A DNA stretch of 64,000 nt. Origin: Hydrogenophilales bacterium 16-61-112 (GTDB lineage: Bacteria > Pseudomonadota > Gammaproteobacteria > Burkholderiales > Thiobacillaceae). The translations under genes and the position numbers were made by a program. The stretch is from the NCBI GenBank assembly GCA_002257045.1, contig NCHD01000024.1:1-64000 (forward strand), read 5' to 3'. Below, in pieces: positions 8,576 through 18,447 of this stretch. Position 1 is the stretch's first letter, and each line of letters starts with the position of its first letter. Below the pieces are notes generated by a model. The model searched no databases and was not told where the DNA came from. It worked only from the letters and a program-made list of their open reading frames with translations.

Positions 8576-9569
8576 ACATCAAGGCATCACCAAGGGCGCG
8601 ATCCTGATGCTCGCGCTGGGCGAGGAAGGCGCATCCGAAGTCATGAAATACCTCACCCCGCGCGAGGTACAGAAGCTCAGCGAAGCCATGACCACGATGA
8701 AAGCCATCTCGCATGAAGAAGTGGTTGTCGTGCTGAACGACTTCAACACCTTTGCCGACAACAACTCCTCGCTGGGCCTGGATTCGGACGACTACATCCG
8801 CAGCGTTCTGACCAAGGCGCTGGGCGACGACAAGGCGTCCTCGCTGCTGAACCGGATCCTCGGCGGCGGCGGCGACGCCAGCGGCATCGAGAGCCTGAAG
8901 TGGATGGACGCCGAGTCCGTGGCCGACCTCATCCACAACGAACATCCGCAAACCATTGCGACCATTCTGGTTCACCTCGAGCGCGACCAGGCCTGCGAAG
9001 TGCTGGGGCATTTCACCGAACGCCTGCGCAACGATGCGCTGCTGCGCATCGCGACCCTGGGAGGTGTGCAGCCTACCGCCATGCGCGAGCTGAACGATGT
9101 GCTGACCAAGTTGCTGTCGGGCAGCGAAGTCATCAAGAAACAGCCGATGGGCGGCACCCGCGCCGCAGCGGACATCCTCAACTTCATGGGTGGCGACAAC
9201 GAAGCCTCCGCCATGGAACACCTGAAAAGCTACGATCCCGAGATGGCGCAGAAGATCATGGACGAGATGTTCGTGTTCGAGAACGTGCTGGATATCGACG
9301 ACCGCGGCATCCAGCTGCTGCTGCGCGAAGTGCAGTCCGATTCGCTGATCATCGCGCTGAAGGGCGCGTCCGAAGAGATGCGCGAAAAAATCTTCAAGAA
9401 CATGTCGCAACGCGCCGCTGAAATGATGCGCGAGGACCTCGAATCCAAAGGCCCGGTGCGCCTGTCCGAAGTCGAAGCGCAACAGAAAGAAATTCTGGTC
9501 GTCGTTCGCCGCCTGGCAGATGAAGGCCAGATCAACCTTGGCGGCAAAGGAGAAGAAGCATATGTCTAG
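8568..9569 (+). CDS. fliG: Motor switch protein FliG
   Basis: 333 residues, normal length. It has an N-terminal FliF-binding domain, a middle domain with EHPQTIATILVHL (about 125), and a C-terminal domain with the torque helix region (FVFENVLDIDDRGIQLLLREV, then ALKGASEEMREKIFKNMS). It forms part of the C ring, interacting with MotA and FliM. It overlaps fliF upstream and fliH downstream by 8 nt each, consistent with coupled translation. Confidence 0.95.
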   Translation: MSEHQGITKGAILMLALGEEGASEVMKYLTPREVQKLSEAMTTMKAISHEEVVVVLNDFNTFADNNSSLGLDSDDYIRSVLTKALGDDKASSLLNRILGGGGDASGIESLKWMDAESVADLIHNEHPQTIATILVHLERDQACEVLGHFTERLRNDALLRIATLGGVQPTAMRELNDVLTKLLSGSEVIKKQPMGGTRAAADILNFMGGDNEASAMEHLKSYDPEMAQKIMDEMFVFENVLDIDDRGIQLLLREVQSDSLIIALKGASEEMREKIFKNMSQRAAEMMREDLESKGPVRLSEVEAQQKEILVVVRRLADEGQINLGGKGEEAYV

Positions 9570-10227
9570 TTGCGTGATTCGCAAGGAAGACCAGCCCGCC
9601 TGCCTGCCCTGGGAGATGGCCAGTTTCGACGCGTCGCCGCACGGGCTGAACAAAGCCGACTCCGCGGCCGTCAGGCTGCCCACCATCGACGACATCACCG
9701 CCATTCAGGAACAGGCGCGCCAGGAGGGCTATGCCGCGGGCCACAGCGAAGGCCATGCCGCCGGGCTGGCCACGGGGCTGGCCGAAGGGCGCGAGCTCGC
9801 GGCGGTCGAAACCGCCCGGCTGGCCGGCCTGGCTGCAAGCTTTACCGCCGAACTCGACCGCGCCGACGAAACCATTTCGCAGCAGATTCTGGACCTGACC
9901 CTCGATCTGGCCCGCGCTGTGGTGAAGTCAGCACTCGCAATCCGCCCCGAACTGATCCTCCCCATCGTCCGGGAAGCGGTACGCTACCTGCCTTCACTGC
10001 AGCAGCCCGCCCTGCTCTATCTGAACCCGGCCGATATCGAGCTGGTGCAGACCCGGATGGGCAATGAACTGGCAAAAATGGGCTGGCAACTGACCGAAGA
10101 CCCGGATCTGCATCCCGGCAGCTGCCGCGCAGAAACCCCCGATACGCAAATCGATTCCTCCCTGTCCACCCGCTGGCACCGTCTCACCGCTGCGCTGGGT
10201 AAAGACTCCAACTGGCTGGCCGACTGA
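9562..10227 (+). CDS. fliH: Flagellar assembly protein FliH
   Basis: 221 residues from the ATG at 9562, preceded by AAGGAGAAGAAG and overlapping the fliG stop. There is a glycine-repeat helix ([22 protein letters not shown], the FliH GxxxG pattern) at about 55-80, followed by the C-terminal FliI-binding domain ([27 protein letters not shown]). It is the regulator and stator of the export ATPase FliI at the C ring. The stop overlaps the fliI start (ATGA). Confidence 0.92.
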   Translation: MSSCVIRKEDQPACLPWEMASFDASPHGLNKADSAAVRLPTIDDITAIQEQARQEGYAAGHSEGHAAGLATGLAEGRELAAVETARLAGLAASFTAELDRADETISQQILDLTLDLARAVVKSALAIRPELILPIVREAVRYLPSLQQPALLYLNPADIELVQTRMGNELAKMGWQLTEDPDLHPGSCRAETPDTQIDSSLSTRWHRLTAALGKDSNWLAD

Positions 10228-11507
10228 TGACGCCCCACGCCCATAGCGATCGCTGGGCCAGCTTTCTCGGCGATTGCAGCGAACTGCTGGCGATCGCCGA
10301 CCCGATGCTGGTGTCGGGCCGGGTTACCCGCGTGGCCGGCCTGGTGATGGAGGCTGTCGGGCTGAAACTGCCGGTGGGCAGCGCCTGCACCGTGGAGCTG
10401 GCCAACGGCGCCCATCTGGAAGCCGAAGTCGTGGGCTTCTCCGGCGACCACCTGTTCCTGATGCCGCAAAGCGATGTCGAAGGCATCATGCTCGGCGCCC
10501 GGGTGTTTCCGATCGAAGTCATCCCCACCCTGCCGAGCCTCGGCCAGGTGAAGCATCCGCGGCGGCGGCCGAGCGACCGCACCCGTCACCTGCCGGTGGG
10601 CGCGGCCTTGCTGGGCCGGGTGCTCGACAGCAGCGGCCGGCCGCTCGACGGCCTCGGGCCGCTTCAGGCCGAAGCGACCTCGCCGCTCAACAACCGCGCG
10701 GCCAACCCGCTGGCGCGCGCCCCGATCACCGACATTCTCGACGTCGGCGTGCGCGCCATCAACAGCATGCTCACCGTCGGCCGCGGCCAGCGCATGGGCC
10801 TGTTCGCCGGCTCCGGCGTCGGCAAAAGCGTGCTGCTGGGCATGATGGCGCGCTACACCAGCGCGGATGTCATCGTCGTCGGCCTGATCGGCGAACGCGG
10901 CCGCGAGGTCAAGGAATTCATCGAGCAGATTCTGGGCGAGGAAGGCCTGGCCCGCTCGGTCGTGGTAGCGGCGCCGGCCGACACCCCGCCGCTGGTGCGT
11001 CTGCAGGGCGCGGCCTACGCCACCTCGATCGCCGAACATTTTCGCGACCAGGGCCAGAACGTGCTGCTGATCATGGATTCGCTGACCCGCTATGCCATGG
11101 CCCAGATCACGGCCTTTTATACCGTGCTGACCGAAGGCGACGACCAGCAGGACCCGATCGCCGATTCCGCGCGCGCCATTCTCGACGGCCACATCGTGCT
11201 TGATCGCTCGCTGGCGGAGAGCGGCCACTACCCCGCGATCAATATCGAGCAATCCATCAGCCGCGCCATGCACAGCATCACCACGATGGAGCAGCAGCAG
11301 CTTGCACGCCGGCTGAAGAAACTCTATTCGCGTTACGAGCGCAGCCGCGACCTGATCAACGTCGGCGCTTACGTGGCGGGAAGCGACCCCCTGCTCGATG
11401 AAGCGATCAAACTGCAGTCCGGAATCGAGACCTTCCTGCAGCAGAACATCAACGAGCGGTCGGACGTCGAGGACAGCCTGGCTGAACTCTCGGCCCTGTT
11501 CCATTGA
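10227..11507 (+). CDS. fliI: Flagellum-specific ATPase FliI
   Basis: 426 residues. Walker A is GSGVGKS (about residue 193), followed by [13 protein letters not shown] and the Walker B region [14 protein letters not shown], all diagnostic of the FliI/YscN family. The hexameric ATPase releases chaperones and unfolds substrates at the export gate. The start overlaps the fliH stop by 4 nt. A short gap precedes fliJ. Confidence 0.96.
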   Translation: MTPHAHSDRWASFLGDCSELLAIADPMLVSGRVTRVAGLVMEAVGLKLPVGSACTVELANGAHLEAEVVGFSGDHLFLMPQSDVEGIMLGARVFPIEVIPTLPSLGQVKHPRRRPSDRTRHLPVGAALLGRVLDSSGRPLDGLGPLQAEATSPLNNRAANPLARAPITDILDVGVRAINSMLTVGRGQRMGLFAGSGVGKSVLLGMMARYTSADVIVVGLIGERGREVKEFIEQILGEEGLARSVVVAAPADTPPLVRLQGAAYATSIAEHFRDQGQNVLLIMDSLTRYAMAQITAFYTVLTEGDDQQDPIADSARAILDGHIVLDRSLAESGHYPAINIEQSISRAMHSITTMEQQQLARRLKKLYSRYERSRDLINVGAYVAGSDPLLDEAIKLQSGIETFLQQNINERSDVEDSLAELSALFH

Positions 11508-11533
11508 AGCCCGATACCCAAAAGGAAAACTGA

Positions 11534-11983
11534 ATGGCAACGCGCTCCGCACTCAACACCCTGATCGACCTCGCCAACAAGGAAGCCGATGAAGCCGCCA
11601 AGCGCCTGGGCGAGGTATTGCGCATCCGCGACGAAGCCAGCCAGAAACTCGACCTGCTGCAGCAATACCGGGACGACTATGCGCAGCGCTGCCAGACCAG
11701 CCTTGCCAACGGCATCAGCGCCACCCACTACAGCAATTTTCGGGTGTTCATGCAAAAGCTCGACCACGCCATCGTCGGCCAGCAAACGGTCGTCAGCCAC
11801 GCCGAGCAGCGCGCCGAACAGGCACGCCTGGTCTGGCAGGCGAGCGAACAGAAGAAAATGTCCTTCGTCACCCTGTCGGACCGAGCGAACAAGGAAGACG
11901 CACGCCGAGAAGTGTGGCGCGACCAGAAACAGAACGACGAACATGCTGCCCGCTGCGTATCGCACAAGCGGGATCCAAGCTAA
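11534..11983 (+). CDS. fliJ: Export apparatus stalk protein FliJ
   Basis: 149 residues, predicted almost entirely coiled-coil, with the FliJ pattern of a long N-terminal helix (LIDLANKEADEAAKRLGEVL), a central FRVFMQKLDHAI segment and a second long helix rich in Gln, Ala and Glu. FliJ inserts in the FliI ring and contacts FlhA. It is positioned between fliI and fliK. AAAGGAAAA precedes the ATG. Confidence 0.9.
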   Translation: MATRSALNTLIDLANKEADEAAKRLGEVLRIRDEASQKLDLLQQYRDDYAQRCQTSLANGISATHYSNFRVFMQKLDHAIVGQQTVVSHAEQRAEQARLVWQASEQKKMSFVTLSDRANKEDARREVWRDQKQNDEHAARCVSHKRDPS

Positions 11984-12006
11984 CCCCATCTGAATCGAGG
12001 CTACCC

Positions 12007-13257
12007 ATGACCCCTTCCGCCAACCTCAATCCGATGGCCGCCCTGCAGGCACCGCCCAGCGGCAAAAGGCAGCCCGGCCCGGCCGCGGATGACAGCCCGT
12101 TCAGCCGCGTGTTGTCGAACGAAATCGCACAGAAAGAATCCGGCGAATCCCGGCGAAATGAGGCCCAGCGCAGCGATGCCCGACGCAGCGATGCCACAAG
12201 CGAAGCCCGGCGCAGTGATGCCCGAAGCGAAGCCAGGCAAGCCGCCGAATCCCGCTCAGAGTCCGCCCCTACCGACCCGACTGCCGCGCAACATGCCGCC
12301 GCCAGCGAAGCCGCCGCAAGCGACCCGCAAAAAGCAACGGCAGCCGACAGCAATGCGCAGCAGCCGGTGGCCCAACCCGACGCCGCATCGCTCGCCGCGC
12401 TGCCCGACGCCATACTGGCCATGGCGGCAGCACCGGCCCTGCTGATGCCGCCGCCTGCCAGTAGCGTCCCTGCGAGCGATGCACCGCTGCTGGCGCCCGC
12501 AACCGGTTTGCCCGCGACCTTGTCCGGAGCCGCCGCCTCCCAGGCCGACCCGCTGGCCGCAGCCCTGACCGACCCGTTGCGCGATGCGGCAGCACAGCGG
12601 TCCGTCAAGGCCGATTTTCAGGCGACCATGACCCCCAGCTCGGCACAGGCCACGGCCGCTGCCGCCGCCCTGCCGGGGCAGATTGCTGCCGCGCTGTCGC
12701 CGGATGCGCTGTCGCCGGATGAAGGCCGTCCCGACGGTATCGGCAATCCCCTCATGGCGACGACCAGCCAGCACGCGCAGCTGAACGCCATCACGGCGCA
12801 AGCCAGCGCAGCAAGCAATGCGCTGGCCCCCTCGGTCGGCAGCGCCGCCTGGAACCAGGCACTGGGTGAAAAAATCGTCTGGATGACGGCGGGCGCACTG
12901 CAAACCGCCTCGCTGACGCTCAACCCGCCGAACCTCGGTCCCCTGCAGGTCGTGCTCAACGTCACCAACGACCAGGCCACCGCCAGCTTCTTTGCCGCCC
13001 AGCCCGAAGTCCGGCAGGCGCTCGAAGCCGCCCTGCCCAAACTCCGCGAAATGATGAACGAAGCCGGCATCCAGCTGGGGCAGGCGACCGTGAGCGCAGA
13101 GCAGCAGCAACAACAACAGCAGAACGAAGCCAACCGTGAAGCGCGGCGCATCGGGCCAGCCTACCCAGGCGCTGGCAACGCGGACGAATCGACGATCCAG
13201 AGCCTGCCCCTGCCCAGCCGCCGCGCCGGTCGCGGCCTGGTTGACACCTTCGCCTGA
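12007..13257 (+). CDS. fliK: Hook-length control protein FliK
   Basis: 416 residues. I chose the ATG at 12007 after CGAGG; the open frame reaches further up without homology. The long Ala/Pro/Ser-rich ruler region contains a degenerate repeat built from RSDAR/SEAR units (about residues 45-85) and a short LSPDALSPD duplication. The conserved C-terminal FliK domain has SLTLNPPNLGPLQVVLNV and a glutamine run (QQQQQQQ). It measures hook length and triggers the FlhB switch. This is the operon copy; a divergent paralogue lies at 3226. Confidence 0.92.
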   Translation: MTPSANLNPMAALQAPPSGKRQPGPAADDSPFSRVLSNEIAQKESGESRRNEAQRSDARRSDATSEARRSDARSEARQAAESRSESAPTDPTAAQHAAASEAAASDPQKATAADSNAQQPVAQPDAASLAALPDAILAMAAAPALLMPPPASSVPASDAPLLAPATGLPATLSGAAASQADPLAAALTDPLRDAAAQRSVKADFQATMTPSSAQATAAAAALPGQIAAALSPDALSPDEGRPDGIGNPLMATTSQHAQLNAITAQASAASNALAPSVGSAAWNQALGEKIVWMTAGALQTASLTLNPPNLGPLQVVLNVTNDQATASFFAAQPEVRQALEAALPKLREMMNEAGIQLGQATVSAEQQQQQQQNEANREARRIGPAYPGAGNADESTIQSLPLPSRRAGRGLVDTFA

Positions 13258-13295
13258 GCCGAGGTATCGCAACGGCGGCAAGCCCCTGCGGCAGC

Positions 13296-13874
13296 TTGCC
13301 CGCCAGCATCCGCCCAGCCCTCGAACCTGCCCTAACAGCAGCAAAAAACAGCGCAATCCGCAACGGATTACGCTGCGGCCCGCGAGAACCGCCTCCGGGT
13401 TTAACGAACTACCTGCTTTTTCACCCTCTTTTCCCGGCATCGAATGCGCAGCTTTTCATCCTGATGGGCTTCGTCGTCCTGCTGCTTGCCGGCGGCGGCG
13501 CAGCGGCGTGGTACTTCACCCAGGGAAGCCATGATGGCAAGGAAGCGCAGCATGAACCGCCGAAGCCGCCAGTTTTTTTGCCGCTAGAAACCTTCACCGT
13601 CAACCTGCAGGGCGGCGACCAGTATCTGCAAACCGACATCACGCTGCAGGTGGCCGAACAGACCGATGTGGATGCGATCAAGCTGCAAATGCCGCGTGTG
13701 CGCAGCCGCCTGCTCACCTTGCTCTCCAGCCAGGATGCCGAAACCCTCGCCAGCGCGGAAAGCAAAAAGAAACTGGCAAAGGATGTTCAGGCGCTGGTGA
13801 ACCAGCCCTTCGAGCCCAAGGGCGAACCGCAGCACGTAACCGATGTGCTCTTCACCACGTTCGTGATCCAGTAA
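13296..13874 (+). CDS. fliL: FliL, basal-body associated stator-supporting protein; start unclear
   Basis: The membrane helix (LFILMGFVVLLLAGG, near 13443-13490) and the periplasmic domain (LETFTVNL, DQYLQTDITLQV, VLFTTFVIQ) are clear FliL. The frame is open back to a TTG at 13296, but the 50 residues before the helix do not look like a FliL N-terminus. There is no ATG or GTG before the helix and no ribosome site near an ATG at 13463 inside the helix. The normal short basic N-terminus with its start may have been lost, as in other damaged genes of this window. The reading from about 13437 to the stop is solid. Confidence 0.7.
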   Translation: MPASIRPALEPALTAAKNSAIRNGLRCGPREPPPGLTNYLLFHPLFPASNAQLFILMGFVVLLLAGGGAAAWYFTQGSHDGKEAQHEPPKPPVFLPLETFTVNLQGGDQYLQTDITLQVAEQTDVDAIKLQMPRVRSRLLTLLSSQDAETLASAESKKKLAKDVQALVNQPFEPKGEPQHVTDVLFTTFVIQ

Positions 13875-13880
13875 GCCCCC

Positions 13881-14885
13881 ATGGCCGACAACTTTCTTTC
13901 GCAGGATGAAGTCGATGCGCTGCTGAAAGGCGTCACCGGCGAAATCGATGAAGCCCCTGCCGATGCGATTGATCACTCGGTCGCGCGGCCTTACAACCTG
14001 GCCACGCAAGAACGCATCGTGCGCGGGCGCATGCCCACGCTCGAAATCATCAACGAGCGCTTCGCCCGCCTGCTGCGGATCGGTTTGTACAACTTCTTGC
14101 GGCGCGGCATCGAAGTCTCGGTCGGTCCGGTCAAGGTCTCGAAATACAGCGAGTTCATCCGCAACCTGGTTGTTCCGACCAACCTCAACCTGATCCAGAT
14201 CAAGCCCCTGCGCGGTACCGCGCTGATGATTTTCAACCCCGACCTGGTGTTTCTGATGGTCGACAACCTGTTCGGCGGCGATGGGCGATTCCATACTCGC
14301 GTCGAGGGGCGGGACTTCACCCAGACCGAACACCGCATCATCCAGCGCGTGCTCCATATCGTGTTCGAGGCGTATGCAAAATCCTGGGAACCGATCTACC
14401 CGGTCGAGTTCGAGTTCATCCGTTCGGAAATGAACACCCAGTTCGCCAACATCGCCACGCCGAACGAGGTGGTGGTGTCCGTCACCTTCGCCATCGAGCT
14501 GGGCCAGGTCAGCGGGGAAATGCATCTGTGCATGCCCTACGCGATGATCGAGCCGATCAAGGACTTGCTGACCAGCAGCCTGCAGGCCGAAAACCTGGAA
14601 GTCGACAAGCGCTGGATTCGCCTGATGCGGCAGCAGATCCAGATGGCGGAAGTCGAGCTCATCGCCGACCTGGGCACCGCCGCGATCAGCCTGCGCGACA
14701 TCGTCAACATGAAAGTCGGCGATGTGATTCCACTCGAAATTCCGCAAACCATCGAAGCCAAAGTGGACGGCGTCCCGGTGATGGAATGCGCATACGGAAA
14801 ATTCAACGGCCAGTACACCTTGCGTGTCGAAAAGCTGCTGTCCAGCAGCCAGAACGAGCCGTCAACTGGAGACCAAAATGTCTGA
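13881..14885 (+). CDS. fliM: Motor switch protein FliM
   Basis: 334 residues, full length. The N-terminus MADNFLSQDEVDALLKGV holds the CheY-P-binding segment. The middle CheC-like domain and the C-terminal SpoA domain (VGDVIPLEIPQTIEAKVDG) follow. It forms the C-ring wall and receives CheY-P. It overlaps the next gene, fliN, by 8 nt. Confidence 0.95.
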   Translation: MADNFLSQDEVDALLKGVTGEIDEAPADAIDHSVARPYNLATQERIVRGRMPTLEIINERFARLLRIGLYNFLRRGIEVSVGPVKVSKYSEFIRNLVVPTNLNLIQIKPLRGTALMIFNPDLVFLMVDNLFGGDGRFHTRVEGRDFTQTEHRIIQRVLHIVFEAYAKSWEPIYPVEFEFIRSEMNTQFANIATPNEVVVSVTFAIELGQVSGEMHLCMPYAMIEPIKDLLTSSLQAENLEVDKRWIRLMRQQIQMAEVELIADLGTAAISLRDIVNMKVGDVIPLEIPQTIEAKVDGVPVMECAYGKFNGQYTLRVEKLLSSSQNEPSTGDQNV

Positions 14886-15321
14886 AGAACTGACCCAACC
14901 GATTGCCGAAGACGACTGGGCCGCTGCGATGGCGGAGCAGGCCGAGCCGGACAAGCCCGTGGACGACTGGGCTGCGGCCATGGCCGAGCAGGCCGAGCCG
15001 GCGAAAGTCAGCCCGGCGGTATTCAAGGACCTGGCGGGCAGCACGCCCACCGGCGCCACCCACGACATCGACTTCATCCTCGACATCCCGGTGCTGCTGA
15101 CGGTGGAACTGGGGCGCACGAAAATCACCATCAAGAACCTGCTGCAGCTGGCGCAAGGCTCGGTGGTCGAACTCGACGGCATGGCCGGCGAACCTATGGA
15201 TGTGCTGGTCAACGGCTGCCTCATCGCGCAGGGCGAGGTCGTGGTGGTGAACGACAAGTTCGGCGTGCGCCTGACCGACATCATCACCCCCGCCGAACGC
15301 ATCCGGAAACTCAACAAATGA
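14878..15321 (+). CDS. fliN: Motor switch protein FliN
   Basis: 147 residues from the ATG at 14878. The C-terminal SpoA domain (DFILDIPVLLTVELGRTK, then NLLQLAQGSVVELDG) is typical. The N-terminal extension carries a tandem duplication of about 13 residues (DDWAAAMAEQAEP twice, separated by DKPV). Such DW-type tails occur in proteobacterial FliN, but the near-exact doubling is unusual. It forms the lower C ring and docks FliH. The stop overlaps the next start (fliO). Confidence 0.94.
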   Translation: MSEELTQPIAEDDWAAAMAEQAEPDKPVDDWAAAMAEQAEPAKVSPAVFKDLAGSTPTGATHDIDFILDIPVLLTVELGRTKITIKNLLQLAQGSVVELDGMAGEPMDVLVNGCLIAQGEVVVVNDKFGVRLTDIITPAERIRKLNK

Positions 15322-15770
15322 AGCTGCCTTCCCGGGTTGTCTGGCGCGTGAGACCGCTGGCATGGACCGCCGGCGCCGCCTCGGTCGTGAGCCTCGCGCC
15401 GCTTGCGCGCGCGGCCGATGCGGCGCCCGCCGTGTCCGGTGCCGGCAGTCTGCTGCAGGTCTTCATCGGCCTCGTCGCCGTCCTGCTACTGATTTTTGCC
15501 ACCGCATGGCTCGCCAAGCGTCTCGGCGTCACACGCGGCGGCGCCTCCGGCCTGCTGCACGTCATCAGCAGCGCCTCGGTCGGCGCGCGCGAACGGGTGG
15601 TGGTGGTCGAAATCGGCGACAACTGGCTGGTGGTGGGTGTCACGCCCGGTAGCGTCAACGCCCTGATGACACTGCCCAAGGGCGAAGTCGCACCCGCATC
15701 CGCAGCGCCGCTCAACCCCAGTTTTGCCGCCAGCCTGAAGCAACTGATCGAGGCGCGCCGTGCTAAATAA
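15318..15770 (+). CDS. fliO: Flagellar biosynthesis protein FliO
   Basis: 150 residues. There is a signal-like N-terminus, one membrane helix ([21 protein letters not shown], about 45-65), then the small cytoplasmic FliO domain ([22 protein letters not shown]). FliO assists FliP ring assembly during export gate formation. It overlaps fliN by 4 nt and the GTG of fliP by 11 nt. Confidence 0.9.
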   Translation: MKLPSRVVWRVRPLAWTAGAASVVSLAPLARAADAAPAVSGAGSLLQVFIGLVAVLLLIFATAWLAKRLGVTRGGASGLLHVISSASVGARERVVVVEIGDNWLVVGVTPGSVNALMTLPKGEVAPASAAPLNPSFAASLKQLIEARRAK

Positions 15771-16539
15771 CCCTGTGCAAAATAGCGCCGTGCGAAACAA
15801 GCGTCTCCACACCGGCCTGATCGCGCTGACCCTGGCGCTGCCCACGCTCGCCTTCGCCCAGAGTGCCGGCTTGCCGGCCTTCACCAGCACCCCGGGCGCG
15901 GGCGGCGGCCAGACCTACACCCTCAGCTTGCAAACCCTGCTGCTGCTGACCTCGCTGTCTTTCCTGCCGGCCGCCCTGCTGATGATGACGAGCTTCACCC
16001 GCATCATCATCGTGCTGTCGCTGCTGCGCCAGGCGATGGGCACCCAGTCGTCGCCACCGAACCAGGTGCTGATCGGGCTGTCGCTGTTTTTGACCCTGTT
16101 CGTCATGGGCCCCACCTTCGACAAGATCTACGTCGAGGCCTATCAGCCGCTGTCCGAAAACCGCATCCAGATGGGCGAGGCGCTGGACAAGGGCGCAGCG
16201 CCGCTGCGCGCGTTCATGCTCAAGCAGACGCGTGAAACCGACCTCGCCCTGTTCGTCAAGATGTCGGGCACGGCACCGCTGAAAACCGCCGCCGACGTGC
16301 CGATGCGCGTACTGATCCCGGCCTACATCACCAGCGAACTCAAGACCGCATTCCAGATCGGCTTCGCGGTCTTCATTCCCTTTCTCATCATCGACATGGT
16401 GGTCGCCAGCATCCTGATGGCGATGGGCATGATGATGGTGTCACCCGCCATCGTCGCGCTGCCATTCAAGATCATCCTGTTCGTGCTGGTCGACGGCTGG
16501 AACCTGTTGCTGGGTTCGCTGGCGCAAAGCTTTTACTGA
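15760..16539 (+). CDS. fliP: Export gate protein FliP
   Basis: 259 residues from a GTG at 15760; a second in-frame GTG at 15790 directly before a signal peptide (ending LAFAQ) is also possible. FliP signatures include [23 protein letters not shown] and [20 protein letters not shown]. Four membrane helices. It is the core of the FliPQR export channel. Position between fliO and fliQ is canonical. Confidence 0.94.
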   Translation: MLNNPVQNSAVRNKRLHTGLIALTLALPTLAFAQSAGLPAFTSTPGAGGGQTYTLSLQTLLLLTSLSFLPAALLMMTSFTRIIIVLSLLRQAMGTQSSPPNQVLIGLSLFLTLFVMGPTFDKIYVEAYQPLSENRIQMGEALDKGAAPLRAFMLKQTRETDLALFVKMSGTAPLKTAADVPMRVLIPAYITSELKTAFQIGFAVFIPFLIIDMVVASILMAMGMMMVSPAIVALPFKIILFVLVDGWNLLLGSLAQSFY

Positions 16540-16556
16540 CCGACCGGAGCACCACC

Positions 16557-16826
16557 ATGACCCCTGAAGGCGTAATGACCATAGGCCGCACCGCGCTGGA
16601 AATCACCATTCTGGTTGCCTCGCCGGTGCTGCTCGTCACCCTGGTGGCCGGCCTCATCATCAGCGTGTTCCAGGCTGCCACCCAGATCAACGATGCCAGC
16701 CTGTCGTTCATTCCCAAGGTGCTGGCGGTACTTGCCACCTTCGCCATCGCCGGACCCTGGATGCTGACCGTGATGACCGACTACATGCGACGCGTGCTGA
16801 CCGGTCTGCCCGGCATCATCAGTTAG
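16557..16826 (+). CDS. fliQ: Export gate protein FliQ
   Basis: 89 residues with two membrane helices and the family motif ASPVLLVTLVAGLIISVFQA followed by ATQINDASLSFIPK. Full length. It packs around FliP-FliR in the export gate. CGGAGCACC precedes the ATG. Confidence 0.95.
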   Translation: MTPEGVMTIGRTALEITILVASPVLLVTLVAGLIISVFQAATQINDASLSFIPKVLAVLATFAIAGPWMLTVMTDYMRRVLTGLPGIIS

Positions 16827-16846
16827 CGCCAACCTTACCCTTCCGC

Positions 16847-17632
16847 ATGATCAGCCTCACCGATGCCCAGCTCAACACCTGGCTGATCAGTTTCATCTGG
16901 CCGCTCACCCGCATCCTCGGCCTGATCATGGTGGCGCCGGTGTTTGGCCATCGCTCCGTACCGGCCCAGGTCAAAATCGGCCTCGGCGTCTTCATTGCCC
17001 TGATCGTTTCGCCTGCGCTGCCGCCGCTGCCCGATGTCGCGCTGGGTTCATGGCACGGCCTGCACATCCTGGTCCAGCAATTCCTGATTGGCGTCGCCAT
17101 CGGCTTTGTCATGCGCGTGGCCTTTGCCGCGATCGAGGCGGCCGGGGAAATCGTCGGGCTGCAGATCGGCCTCGGCTTTGCCTCGTTTTTCGACCCGCAA
17201 AGCGCCGGGCAAACGCTGGTGCTGGCGCGCTTTTTCAACCTGCTGGCGATGCTGGTTTTTCTTGCAATCAATGGCCACCTGCTGCTGATCGGCGTGCTGG
17301 TCGACAGCTTTCAAACCCTGCCGATCAGCACCCAGCCGCTGGCGGCAAAGGGCTTTTTCACCCTTGCCGGGTTCGGCTCGACTGTGCTGGGAGTAGGACT
17401 GCAACTGGCCTTGCCGCTGATCGCCATTCTGCTGATGACCAACCTTGCGCTGGGCATCCTCACGCGTTCGGCGCCGCAGCTCAACATCTTTGCGATCGGC
17501 TTTCCCATCACCCTGGGGGTGGGGCTGGTCGTGTTGGACTTCATGCTGCCCTACTTCGCGCCGCAGTTCGAGGCGCTGATTTACAACGCGCTCAAGATGG
17601 CCCTGACGGTGATTTCCGACTTACGGTCCTGA
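16847..17632 (+). CDS. fliR: Export gate protein FliR
   Basis: 261 residues, with multiple membrane helices and the FliR motifs FIWPLTRILGLIMVAPVFG and GLQIGLGFASFFDP. It is the last gene of the fliF-fliR operon; it converges with cheZ. The 139-bp gap downstream (17633-17771) shows no strong hairpin and no gene. Confidence 0.94.
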   Translation: MISLTDAQLNTWLISFIWPLTRILGLIMVAPVFGHRSVPAQVKIGLGVFIALIVSPALPPLPDVALGSWHGLHILVQQFLIGVAIGFVMRVAFAAIEAAGEIVGLQIGLGFASFFDPQSAGQTLVLARFFNLLAMLVFLAINGHLLLIGVLVDSFQTLPISTQPLAAKGFFTLAGFGSTVLGVGLQLALPLIAILLMTNLALGILTRSAPQLNIFAIGFPITLGVGLVVLDFMLPYFAPQFEALIYNALKMALTVISDLRS

Positions 17633-17771
17633 TCGGGGCTAAAGCGTGCGAAGGGAAATACGTCGGAAGTCTTGTTACGCCAAACCGGGCGCTTCCACGC
17701 GACGGATAGGGCAACAGGCTGCTCCGGGCAGTCAGTCTGCCGACCAGAGCTTTAGAGCAAGAAGAGCAGAA

Positions 17772-18446
17772 TTAGAACCCCAGACTGTCCAGCAAATCGT
17801 CGACCTGGCTCTGATCAGCCACCACGTCACTCTTGTTTTCCGGGCTGATTTGCGGGCCGTTGAGTAAGCAGTTATCGGTCTCGCGCTTCACTTCAGACGG
17901 GGCGTAATCGATCAAAAACTGCACCAACTGGCTTTCGAGATTGTGTGCCAGATCTGTTATTTTGCGGATCACCTGGCCTGTCAGATCCTGAAAATCCTGC
18001 GCCATCATGATGTCCAGCAACTGCTGTTTGGTGGCATTGGTGTCTTTTTGCATATCAACCAGGCACTGCATGGTCAGGGTTGCCATATCGCGATAGTTGG
18101 CCTCTGAAAAAGGCGCATCGAATGTGCTCTTCCAGCCTTTCAAAACTTCGCTTGCGCCCGCGTCAATCCTTTCCTGCAAAGGAATAGCGGTATCCGTAGC
18201 ATTCAAGACGCGTTGAGCAGCCTGCTCGGTCATACGCGCCACGTAGTTCAAACGATCACGCACATCGGGCATGTCCACCGATGCCTTTTCCAGCACCTTG
18301 TCCAGACCCAACTCGCGCAAATTGTCGTGCAAGCCACGGGTCATCTGTCCCACCCGCGCCAGCATTTCGCCCTGCTCGCATACTTCGAGTTTTACAGGGG
18401 TAGTGGATGCGACATGCCCACTGGAGTCAGGAAATTGCGTATTCAC
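17772..18446 (-). CDS. cheZ: Protein phosphatase CheZ
   Basis: 224 residues from a GTG at 18446, one base after the cheY stop and preceded by CGGGGGTT; an in-frame TTG at 18467 inside cheY is the alternative. The active-site helix reads DIMMAQDFQDLTGQVIRKI, containing the Asp/Gln pair of CheZ. The C-terminal CheY-P-binding helix ends with QVDDLLDSLGF. It dephosphorylates CheY-P. Last gene of the chemotaxis operon. Confidence 0.93.
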   Translation of the reverse strand: MNTQFPDSSGHVASTTPVKLEVCEQGEMLARVGQMTRGLHDNLRELGLDKVLEKASVDMPDVRDRLNYVARMTEQAAQRVLNATDTAIPLQERIDAGASEVLKGWKSTFDAPFSEANYRDMATLTMQCLVDMQKDTNATKQQLLDIMMAQDFQDLTGQVIRKITDLAHNLESQLVQFLIDYAPSEVKRETDNCLLNGPQISPENKSDVVADQSQVDDLLDSLGF

Positions 18447-18447
18447 G

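Noticed and set aside
10017-11552. 511-codon open frame on the minus strand over fliH-fliI
   Set aside because: Antisense to a strongly conserved ATPase gene; composition rich in Arg/His/Gly without domains. GC-driven shadow frame.
12120-12260. Repeats in fliK as a possible minisatellite
   Set aside because: Units are degenerate and in frame within the ruler region, where repetitive disordered sequence is normal for FliK.
17633-17771. Small gene or terminator in the fliR-cheZ gap
   Set aside because: No ORF with homology; only a 5-bp stem was found, too weak to call a terminator.
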